DNA of 33,151 nt, from contig JAEZKJ010000170.1 of NCBI GenBank assembly GCA_023415545.1, forward strand, positions 1-33,151. The letters are read 5' to 3'. This document shows positions 17,239-24,343 of the stretch, in pieces; position 1 is the stretch's first letter, and every line of letters starts with the position of its first letter. The notes under the pieces were generated by a model. The model was not told where the DNA came from. It ran no database searches and was given only the letters and a program-made list of their open reading frames with translations. Source of the stretch: Bacteroidota bacterium (GTDB lineage Bacteria > Bacteroidota > Bacteroidia > Bacteroidales > Bacteroidaceae). A program made the position numbers and the translations under genes.

Positions 17239-18333
17239 TTATTCTAATTTATCATTAAACCTCTTTAAAGCAATTATAATAATAGGAATAATCATAAGCA
17301 CAATAATCGATAACTCAAGTAAAATTCCATTAAGTGGCAATCCCTCTATCATCAACTTTCTTATTCCTTCTATATACCAACGGGCAGGAATTATAGAAGA
17401 AAAATATTGCAATATTATTGGCATATTCTCAATTGGGAATACCATTCCCGAGAACATTATAACAGGTATAAGCATTGATACAGCCGATAAAAGCATGGCT
17501 TCCATCTGACTCTTGACCAAAGTAGATATGAGCATTCCTAATCCCAATGATAGAAAAAGATACAACATTGATATAAAGATGACATTCAATATATTACCCG
17601 ACATAGGAACATTTAGAACAAATGATGATATTAAAAGAGCTGTAGCCAGATTAAATAAAGATATTACTAAATAAGGAACCATCTTTGCAAATATTATAAC
17701 AAGTGGGCGAACCGGTGATACCAAAAGTACCTCCATTGTCCCCAATTCCTTCTCTCTTACTATAGATACAGAGGTCATCATAGCGCAAATCAATATAAAG
17801 ATGAATCCCATCACTCCTGTTACAAAGTTATATGAGGATTTCATTTGTGGATTAAACAGAAGATGAGTTTCAAAAAGAGAAGATTGACTGTTTGTTGGAG
17901 AGAGTATATTTTTCAGATAGGCCGAGGATGTAACGGACATATTTGTATTCGAAGCATCCATCTGGAACAAAAGATATGGTTTGGTAGGAATACCCTGATT
18001 CTGTTGTTGCACTGACCTCTCATAGTCGGTAGCAAACTCTACAATTGCATCCACCTTACCCTCACGCATCCATTTCAATGCCTCATCATGAGATGCAAAT
18101 CCTTTGAATGTTACATAAGTATTGTTGGAAAGTTTATCTACTGCCTCATAGATTCCATGAGTACGTGCAGGCGCCACCACTGCTACATTTACATTATTTA
18201 TATCGGTAGAGATTGCAAAACCAAATAGAGTCATAAGTACTGCAGGTATGAGCAGTACAATAGTCATTGTTCGCACATCACGAAATATATGAAGTGTCTC
18301 TTTTTTTACCAGTTGTACAAATCCTCTGTTCAT
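17239..18333 (-). CDS. ABC-2 type efflux permease (YbhS-like)
   Basis: The 364-residue product shares the topology of its neighbour: an N-terminal helix (about 24-44), a periplasmic domain, and C-terminal helices from near 168. The REKELGTMEVLLVSPVRP motif after the second helix marks the ABC2 transporter family and contacts the ATPase in related systems. It starts 3 bases after the second ATPase gene, so the operon is tightly packed. Confidence 0.9.
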   Translation of the reverse strand: MNRGFVQLVKKETLHIFRDVRTMTIVLLIPAVLMTLFGFAISTDINNVNVAVVAPARTHGIYEAVDKLSNNTYVTFKGFASHDEALKWMREGKVDAIVEFATDYERSVQQQNQGIPTKPYLLFQMDASNTNMSVTSSAYLKNILSPTNSQSSLFETHLLFNPQMKSSYNFVTGVMGFIFILICAMMTSVSIVREKELGTMEVLLVSPVRPLVIIFAKMVPYLVISLFNLATALLISSFVLNVPMSGNILNVIFISMLYLFLSLGLGMLISTLVKSQMEAMLLSAVSMLIPVIMFSGMVFPIENMPIILQYFSSIIPARWYIEGIRKLMIEGLPLNGILLELSIIVLMIIPIIIIALKRFNDKLE

Positions 18334-18336
18334 AAT

Positions 18337-19077
18337 CTACTCAATTCGTTTAGAATTACGAGACAACAGTCGAAATAGTTCATCCATAGTTTTCACATGA
18401 AACTTCTCTTTCAACTTTACCGGGGTATCGAGTGCCCTAATCTCTCCATCCACCATTATTGAGACTCTATTACAATATTCGGCCTCATCCATATAGTGTG
18501 TAGTAACAAATATTGTAGTACCATTATCGGCCGACTCATAAATCATTTCCCAGAATTGGCGACGAGTAATAGGATCAACGCCACCTGTTGGCTCATCGAG
18601 GAATACAATCTTTGGATTGTGGATTGTTGCTATAGCAAACGAAAGTTTTTGTTTCCAACCAAGTGGTAAATCGCACACCATAGTTTTCCTCTCATCCATA
18701 AAATTAAGTTTGCCTAATATTTGTTCTTCTCTCTCTTTAATTTCAGAACTTGAGAGTCCATAAATAGTAGCAAAAAGACGTATATTTTCCCATACTCTTA
18801 AATCATTATATAGCGAAAAACGCTGACTCATGTAACCTATCTCTCTTTTTATTTTTTCACCCTCCTTCATAACATCATAACCTGCCACATTACCAACACC
18901 GGATGTAGGATAACTAAGTCCACAAAGCATACGCATAGCAGTAGTCTTTCCAGCCCCATTAGCACCCAGAAAGCCAAATATCTCCCCTTTATAAACCTCA
19001 AAAGATATATTATCTACTGCCTTAAAAGAGCCAAACTTTTTGGTAAGATTATTCACTGTTATGATGGGTTCTCTCAT
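18337..19077 (-). CDS. Efflux ABC ATPase with degenerate signature (second ATPase)
   Basis: The 246-residue ATPase has Walker A GANGAGKT at 38-45, Walker B and DEPTGGVDP, and the switch His in TTHYMDEAEYC. The signature motif is LPLGW (137-141) in place of LSGGQ, a change also known in the second half of YbhF-type double ATPases. Its coding start overlaps the end of the first ATPase gene by 29 bases. In E. coli YbhF the two ATPases are one polypeptide; here they are separate genes in different frames. It probably forms a heterodimer with the first ATPase. Confidence 0.92.
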   Translation of the reverse strand: MREPIITVNNLTKKFGSFKAVDNISFEVYKGEIFGFLGANGAGKTTAMRMLCGLSYPTSGVGNVAGYDVMKEGEKIKREIGYMSQRFSLYNDLRVWENIRLFATIYGLSSSEIKEREEQILGKLNFMDERKTMVCDLPLGWKQKLSFAIATIHNPKIVFLDEPTGGVDPITRRQFWEMIYESADNGTTIFVTTHYMDEAEYCNRVSIMVDGEIRALDTPVKLKEKFHVKTMDELFRLLSRNSKRIE

Positions 19078-19972
19078 CTTTCATCAATTTAATAAATACA
19101 TCTTCTATATCAGGCTCTATCTTTTTCATGACAAAACCCTCAATATCCTTCATCTGCTCGTAGAATTTGGAATTATCAAAATCCTCACTTACCACCATAT
19201 GATGATACTCACCAAAAGGATAACAAGCTTTTATTCCTTCATGAGTTCGTACATTGTTCAATAATGCCAACATACTATTGGCCTTAACAGCATAAAGTGA
19301 CTCTTTGAATCTCGACACAACCCCGTTTGGAGTATCTACAGATAATATCCTCCCCTCATTACATAAGGCAATACGATCGCATCGGGATGCTTCATCCATA
19401 TATGGAGTTGAGACAAGGACAGTTATCTGTTTAGACTTCAAATTGCTTAGAATATCCCAGAACTCACTACGTGAAACAGCATCAACACCGGTTGTGGGCT
19501 CATCAAGAAATAGTACTTTAGGACTATGAATCAATGCACACGATAGAGCTAACTTTTGTTTCATTCCACCAGATAATTGTCCTGCTCTACGATTTTTAAA
19601 AGGTTCTATTTGACTATAAATAGGAGAAATCAATTCGTAATTTTCCTCTATACTTACACCGAAAATAGAAGCGAAAAAGAGTATATTTTCTTGCACAGTC
19701 AAATCCTGATATAATGAGAAACTACCGGGCATATATCCAACACATTTTCGAATAGATAGATAATCTTTCTTTATATCATAACCATCAATCCTAGCACTTC
19801 CTGAAGTGGGATTAATCAGTGTTGTAAGCAATCGAAAGAGTGTAGTTTTACCAGCCCCATCAGGACCAATAAATCCAAAAAGTTCTCCTTGCTTAACGGA
19901 AAATGATATATCATATAATGCTTGTAACGAACCATATTTTTTGGATAGATGCTCAACTTCAATAGCATTCAT
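19049..19972 (-). CDS. Efflux ABC ATPase (first ATPase)
   Basis: The 307-residue ATPase has Walker A GPDGAGKT at 36-43, a canonical LSGGM signature at 133-137, and LFLDEPTTGVD at about 154-164. The switch position reads STPYMDEA, where the usual His (STHYMDEA) is Pro; similar replacements occur in YbhF-type proteins. The C-terminal 80 residues form a regulatory extension. It starts 10 bases after the HlyD gene. Together with its neighbour it would power the two ABC-2 permeases. Confidence 0.92.
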   Translation of the reverse strand: MNAIEVEHLSKKYGSLQALYDISFSVKQGELFGFIGPDGAGKTTLFRLLTTLINPTSGSARIDGYDIKKDYLSIRKCVGYMPGSFSLYQDLTVQENILFFASIFGVSIEENYELISPIYSQIEPFKNRRAGQLSGGMKQKLALSCALIHSPKVLFLDEPTTGVDAVSRSEFWDILSNLKSKQITVLVSTPYMDEASRCDRIALCNEGRILSVDTPNGVVSRFKESLYAVKANSMLALLNNVRTHEGIKACYPFGEYHHMVVSEDFDNSKFYEQMKDIEGFVMKKIEPDIEDVFIKLMKDERTHHNSE

Positions 19973-19982
19973 AGAGTTATTA

Positions 19983-20870
19983 TTAAAATTTCACCTCACC
20001 GGCAACCCCTATTTTTAGTCGACCATCATTCTTCACAGCTATCTTAACAGCATAGACCAGATTGGCACGTGAATCATTTGTTTGAATAGATTTTGGAGTA
20101 AATTCACTCTCACTAGATATCCACATTACCCTACCTTTATAGTTATGACGTTCATCAGATCCGAAGTTTGCAATCACATCTACTGAGTCACCCACTGCGA
20201 TATCATGTAATTGAGATGATGTGATATAAGCACGTATATAGATGTTATCAAGATTAGCCACCTTCATAAGAGGTTTGCCAATTATAGCATATTCACCCTT
20301 TTCAGCATACTTCGTTAAAATAGTTCCTTTAATGGGAGAAGTTATTTTACACTTTTGAATACGGTCATCTAGTGAAGCTATTTGTGCATTTAATGCAACA
20401 ACGTTATCGTCTATGGAGGCTCTGTTATTTTTAAGAGTTGAGAGAGTTGCACTCTCTTGGCTCTCAAGTTGTTTAATTAGAGTTATAATATCATCTTGTT
20501 GTTTTTGAGTTGCAACCCCATCTTTCAACAGATTGGTTACCCTGTTAAGCTCCCTTTTTTGCTTTTCTATCTGCTCACGGAGTGTTGCTAACTGCTTCTG
20601 TACATCCGGGCGACTACTTAAGAGTGCAGATTGTTGAGCTTTCAACTGTTTTCTTTGCAAATCGAGTTGCACACTATCAATAGCCCCAATAACAGAATCT
20701 TTACTTACATTTTCTCCCTCCTGGATGTCAAAATCTATAATACGTCCGTTTGATTCAGCCGATACGATCACCTCTGTTGCTTCAAATGTTCCTTGAGCAT
20801 CAAAGTTTGAATTCCCATTACAACTAACCAATCCAAAAATGGCTAAAGAGCCAATAAATATCTTTTTCAT
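19983..20870 (-). CDS. HlyD/MFP-family periplasmic adaptor lipoprotein
   Basis: The 295-residue product has a lipoprotein signal with the lipobox GLVSC (Cys17), so it should be anchored in a membrane facing the periplasm. A split biotinyl-lipoyl motif flanks a Gln/Lys-rich coiled coil (about residues 70-165), and the beta-barrel follows (about 190-290, with CKITSPIKGTI). This is the adaptor of a tripartite pump, like YbhG. It follows the TolC-family gene by 12 bases. Confidence 0.92.
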   Translation of the reverse strand: MKKIFIGSLAIFGLVSCNGNSNFDAQGTFEATEVIVSAESNGRIIDFDIQEGENVSKDSVIGAIDSVQLDLQRKQLKAQQSALLSSRPDVQKQLATLREQIEKQKRELNRVTNLLKDGVATQKQQDDIITLIKQLESQESATLSTLKNNRASIDDNVVALNAQIASLDDRIQKCKITSPIKGTILTKYAEKGEYAIIGKPLMKVANLDNIYIRAYITSSQLHDIAVGDSVDVIANFGSDERHNYKGRVMWISSESEFTPKSIQTNDSRANLVYAVKIAVKNDGRLKIGVAGEVKF

Positions 20871-20882
20871 CTTCTGTGTATT

Positions 20883-22157
20883 CTATTGGTTTAAACTATT
20901 TTTTAGTCGATAAATTGTTTGTAACAATTCTATTTCATGCTCACTTTGAATTTGTAGAGCCAGCTGCTCGGCTGTAATCTTATTTAACAGATCAGACGTA
21001 TCTATAACCCCTTGTTCAAGTTGCGATTCTGCCGCAATACGAATAGAACGACGAAGTTTTAATATCTTTTCATCATCACTTACTGTTTTGCGTAATCGCT
21101 CAATTTCGCCATCATCCTGAGTAGTTTGAATGTTAGTATTAAATAAAAATATCTCTTTCTGAAGATCTATCTGTTCTTTTGCTAACTTGAGTTTCCTTAA
21201 TGAATTATGTTGGGTATAAAAAGCGGCTAAATTCCATGTGAGACGCACTCCTATAATTCCGTCAAGTCTCCATCTACTAGACATCATACTTTTGAACATA
21301 TCCAATCCCGGATATCCATAGAATCCTTGAGCAAAAGCACTCATTATTGGCATCACAGATGCATTAAGTAGTTTTTTTTGAGCATCTATTTTATTTATTT
21401 GAGCTTCAAAAAGTTGAATTTCCGGACGCAATGATGTTCGTACAATAGGTATCTGAGCAGTTGGACGCATTAAATTCTCATCCCAAAGTCGTTGTCCGAT
21501 AAATATCTCTAGCATTTGACGATAGCTGAAACGCACAGTTTTAACTTGCTCTAATTTCTGCTTGATTGATATAAACTCAACCTCCATTTCGTCTACATCC
21601 GACTGCATTGCCACCCCATTCTTATAGAGACTACGCACTTTATCAAGGTTTCGCTCAATCAAGTTACTTGTTAACTCCGTCTGTTTAATACGTTCATCAA
21701 GAAGAAGAATTCCAAAATAAAGATTATCCACTCTTTGTTGTACTTGATATAGTGTGACATCTACAGTTTTAGACTGCTCATTGGATTCTGCATTGATAAG
21801 TGATTTATTAGCACGATTTTTGCCACCATCCCAAATCAGCTGATTCACATCGATGGCTACTCTATATTGATCTTTCTGCATATACCCATTTTCACCGGCC
21901 AAATTCAACAAAAGCCCCAACAATTTTGGATATGTTGAAACAGAAGATTGATAAGAAGCTTGGCTAAAGAATTGTAATTGTGGAATCCACGCTTTAGCTG
22001 CATTAGCCAAACTATATTGTTCAGTCTTTGAAATAATATCATATCTTTTTATTTCAGGATAGTGCTCATTAGCCAACCGTCTACACTCCTCCAACGATTG
22101 TGCTGATATAGGAAGAACAAAGAGAATAAAAACTCCCAAAAGTTTAACTCGACTCAT
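20883..22157 (-). CDS. TolC-family outer-membrane efflux protein
   Basis: The 424-residue product has a Sec signal peptide (cut near residue 19, ISA/Q) and long alpha-helical coiled segments of the OEP repeat type, in two similar halves. It should form the trimeric outer-membrane exit duct for the pump encoded downstream. It is the first gene of the six-gene operon. Just upstream, two adjacent inverted repeats at 22176-22217 may be regulator sites. No regulator gene is adjacent in this window. Confidence 0.9.
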   Translation of the reverse strand: MSRVKLLGVFILFVLPISAQSLEECRRLANEHYPEIKRYDIISKTEQYSLANAAKAWIPQLQFFSQASYQSSVSTYPKLLGLLLNLAGENGYMQKDQYRVAIDVNQLIWDGGKNRANKSLINAESNEQSKTVDVTLYQVQQRVDNLYFGILLLDERIKQTELTSNLIERNLDKVRSLYKNGVAMQSDVDEMEVEFISIKQKLEQVKTVRFSYRQMLEIFIGQRLWDENLMRPTAQIPIVRTSLRPEIQLFEAQINKIDAQKKLLNASVMPIMSAFAQGFYGYPGLDMFKSMMSSRWRLDGIIGVRLTWNLAAFYTQHNSLRKLKLAKEQIDLQKEIFLFNTNIQTTQDDGEIERLRKTVSDDEKILKLRRSIRIAAESQLEQGVIDTSDLLNKITAEQLALQIQSEHEIELLQTIYRLKNSLNQ

Positions 22158-22175
22158 AATATTTTCATTTAATTA

Positions 22176-22217
22176 TAGTCTATACAAGACTAGAACAAAT
22201 GAAGATATCATCTGTTC
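22176..22217 (-). promoter_or_regulatory. Two adjacent dyads upstream of the efflux operon
   Basis: The first dyad is TAGTCT-N5-AGACTA at 22176-22192, perfect. The second is a 25-bp dyad at 22193-22217 with 10-base arms (GAACAAATGA and TCATCTGTTC, one mismatch) and a 5-base spacer. They abut each other and lie 19-60 bases before the TolC start, a usual place for repressor binding. No -7 element could be recognised there. Confidence 0.5.
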
Positions 22218-22230
22218 AAGTAATATTCAA

Positions 22231-22258
22231 AGCAGTATTATTCTAATAAATTTCTGCT
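22231..22258 (-). terminator. Weak hairpin after the transglutaminase-like gene
   Basis: AGCAG and CTGCT pair around an AT-rich interior that can continue the stem. It lies 37 bases beyond the stop codon at 22295, but lacks a good T-run. Confidence 0.35.
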
Positions 22259-22294
22259 CTTAATAAATAACTTAAAGAATAGAAATACAAATAG

Positions 22295-23485
22295 CTATTT
22301 CCCTATCGGTTGCACCTTTGAACGGGTATTTTTATCAATTTCGAGGAACATATAGTTTACTTTTCCTGAGTGTATCAGTGAGTCATTTTTTTGATAAATT
22401 CTTGTTGCATACTCTTTTGACTTCTCGAATGTAAGTTTTGACATCTGGTTCTTGGACTTACCTGCCATGCTGGAATCTAACTTCTCATCAGGAAAGAAAT
22501 CATCCATATTAATATCCCCTATCATAGTTGTTTCGAGGAAATTTATCTTTTTATGCGACCTGTCAGTATAATATCCCACAAACATGTGTCCCGGAACACG
22601 TACAAGTATAGGATTTATATTTATTGCTTTAAGAAGTGATGCAAATAGTACACTGCCATCTACACAATTTATCTGCGATGAAGCAAGTGCATCGTCCACA
22701 GTTCTTACTCTTTGGGTATAGACCACATTCGATGAGAAACTGGTATTTGTTATCGAGCTATATCTGAAATTTCTCTTTTGAAGGACATTCCAAAGAGCAT
22801 ATACCTGACGATCTACACTCTCAAGACCACGATTTGTACCTTGATAGCCGAGAAAACGATTTACAATTCGTGTATCTAGTGCTTCACGCAGGATTTTATC
22901 TATCTGTGGATTGTCTTCATTAACATAAGCGGCAAAGAACTCACCCGTATCATGCAACTTCATCTTATGATCATAATAAGCTATTGGGCACTCATTTACA
23001 CTACGCATAGAAGCTGTCTTTAGTTTCTGAGTTAAATCTTTTCCATTAAGTTCAGCTTTTATTGAGATAGCTACCGGCACTGCCTGCTTATTATCACGAA
23101 GTGCTTGATAGTTCCAAATTACATCAGGATAAACAATATACTCTTTCCCTTTTTCGGATAGTATAAATTCGGATACTGATTCAGCAAAGAAAGGTGACTC
23201 AGCAATATCAACTCGTAACCTGCTGTTTACATGATTGTTCTTTATGCGTATAGCTATTCCCGACTTAGGATTACCTACATAATCAGAATCTAATGGTTGG
23301 ATAATAATTGAGTCGGTTGTTGCAGTAGATAAGATTATAGAGGGAAATATATTGCCACCTAAAGGAATCTCTATTTCAAAACTTGATTTAAAAGGATCGG
23401 TTCTGTATATAAAAATAGCGAGCATCAATAGTATGATACTTGCAAGTGATATTGTACTCCATTGCCATTTATTCAACTTTTTCAT
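22295..23485 (-). CDS. Membrane-anchored transglutaminase-like protein
   Basis: The 396-residue product has an N-terminal membrane anchor (about residues 10-27), a beta-rich region, and a C-terminal cysteine-protease-like domain. Catalytic candidates are C274 in INCVDGSVLFASLL, H300 in VPGHMFVGYY, and an acidic residue in INFLETTMIGD (E318 or D324). The pattern fits transglutaminase/papain-like enzymes in the periplasm; activity and substrate are unknown. I chose the ATG at 23485, because the upstream in-frame extension would run through the terminator-like region. It lies 94 bases after the RidA gene with a hairpin between. Confidence 0.72.
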   Translation of the reverse strand: MKKLNKWQWSTISLASIILLMLAIFIYRTDPFKSSFEIEIPLGGNIFPSIILSTATTDSIIIQPLDSDYVGNPKSGIAIRIKNNHVNSRLRVDIAESPFFAESVSEFILSEKGKEYIVYPDVIWNYQALRDNKQAVPVAISIKAELNGKDLTQKLKTASMRSVNECPIAYYDHKMKLHDTGEFFAAYVNEDNPQIDKILREALDTRIVNRFLGYQGTNRGLESVDRQVYALWNVLQKRNFRYSSITNTSFSSNVVYTQRVRTVDDALASSQINCVDGSVLFASLLKAININPILVRVPGHMFVGYYTDRSHKKINFLETTMIGDINMDDFFPDEKLDSSMAGKSKNQMSKLTFEKSKEYATRIYQKNDSLIHSGKVNYMFLEIDKNTRSKVQPIGK

Positions 23486-23524
23486 AATTACAACAATTAA
23501 CCGAACCCTTATATAAATAATACA

Positions 23525-23555
23525 AGGGTTGACTAAAATAGTTTTAATCAACCCT
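23525..23555 (-). terminator. Terminator-like hairpin after the RidA gene
   Basis: Arms AGGGTTGA (23525-23532) and TCAACCCT (23548-23555) pair perfectly. One mismatch then leads to five more pairs and a 3-base loop. The downstream minus strand is only moderately T-rich. It lies 24 bases after the RidA stop codon. Confidence 0.65.
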
Positions 23556-23579
23556 ACTTTATCGTTAAACTGATAGATA

Positions 23580-23957
23580 TTATCTTACAGCAATACTCTC
23601 AATTTCCACTAAAGCATTTTTTGGTAACTCCTTAACAGCAAAAGCTGAACGAGCAGGAAACTCTCCACTAAAGTATGAAGCATAAACACTGTTCATGCCA
23701 GCAAAAAGCGACATATCAGCAAGAAAAACTGTTGTCTTTACAATATTAGCTGTTGTTAAACCAGCCTCTTCAAGGATAGCTTTAATATTTTCGAATGATT
23801 GTTTTGTCTGTTCTTCTATCCCACCTTGTGCTATTTCACCTGTTGATGGAACAACAGGAAGCTGACCGGAGATAAAAATCATGCCGTTCGCCTCTATTGC
23901 CTGACTATAGGGACCTATTGCTGCAGGCGCCTTTTCTGTATAAATTACCTTCTTCAT
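23580..23957 (-). CDS. ridA: RidA-family reactive imine/enamine deaminase
   Basis: The 125-residue product matches the RidA (YjgF/YER057c) family along its length: IYTEKAPAAIGPYSQAI at the start, ISGQLPVVPSTGE, and PARSAFAVKELPKNALVEIE near the end. The Arg in EFPARSAF is the conserved residue that holds the substrate carboxylate, and the C-terminal Glu of VEIE is also kept. The enzyme hydrolyses 2-aminoacrylate and related imines in the cytoplasm, protecting PLP enzymes. It is divergent from rho, with a -7 element at 23981-23988. Confidence 0.93.
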   Translation of the reverse strand: MKKVIYTEKAPAAIGPYSQAIEANGMIFISGQLPVVPSTGEIAQGGIEEQTKQSFENIKAILEEAGLTTANIVKTTVFLADMSLFAGMNSVYASYFSGEFPARSAFAVKELPKNALVEIESIAVR

Positions 23958-23980
23958 AATTTTATAACATTTTATTAAAA

Positions 23981-23988
23981 CAAAGCTA
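23981..23988 (-). promoter_or_regulatory. -7 element of the RidA gene
   Basis: The minus strand reads TAGCTTTG, a perfect match, 23 bases upstream of the ATG. The -33 element is uncertain. Confidence 0.5.
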
Positions 23989-24133
23989 AATTAGTGGTTT
24001 TTGAAAAAATATGAGCAACCTTCGAACAATTAATTAGCTTTTTATGTTGATTTAACATCAGAAAGAACAAGTTGTCTCTTCCATCTGATTCACAAGTTTA
24101 TACAAATAAATTAAAATTATTTTCTATTTTATA

Positions 24134-24162
24134 TTGTGGATATGAAAAAATCATTATTTTTG
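24134..24162 (+). promoter_or_regulatory. Promoter of rho
   Basis: TTG at 24134-24136 and TATTTTTG at 24155-24162, with 18 bases between, match the Bacteroidota promoter. Transcription should start near 24167, leaving a leader of about 175 bases before the ATG at 24344. Confidence 0.6.
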
Positions 24163-24167
24163 TAGCC

Positions 24168-24210
24168 AGTAAGTTTATACTTATCCTTTAAGTAGAATGT
24201 AAAACTTACT
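24168..24210 (+). promoter_or_regulatory. Nested stem-loop at the 5' end of the rho leader
   Basis: Outer arms AGTAAGTTT (24168-24176) and AAACTTACT (24202-24210) are perfect. Inside them TACTTA (24178-24183) pairs with TAAGTA (24189-24194) around a 5-base loop. The structure starts at about the first transcribed base. It may stabilise the message or take part in control of rho by its own product. Confidence 0.5.
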
Positions 24211-24301
24211 TCCTTACTAATAAATACTATATCAATTATCCCATTTACAACTTTGAGTATAACATCTCCTTTTAATTTCTTATTCATAATTTTTCAGGAG
24301 G

Positions 24302-24322
24302 ATGCTCTCTGTTATGAATTAA
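24302..24322 (+). CDS. Possible leader peptide (MLSVMN) upstream of rho
   Basis: A six-codon frame, ATG to TAA, directly follows AGGAGG at 24296-24301. The Shine-Dalgarno spacing to this first ATG is too short; the ATG at 24314 fits better but leaves two codons. An upstream CATCTCCT could pair with the AGGAGGATG. This is a weak candidate and may not be translated. Confidence 0.15.
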   Translation: MLSVMN

Positions 24323-24343
24323 ATAACATTTCTAAAATACTAT

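Noticed and set aside
23486..23551. In-frame N-terminal extension of the transglutaminase-like protein
   Set aside because: It begins within a terminator-like hairpin and precedes a normal membrane anchor; the ATG at 23485 fits better.
24247..24254. CAACTTTG as a second rho promoter
   Set aside because: The first base of the TA pair does not match and no -33 element is placed correctly.
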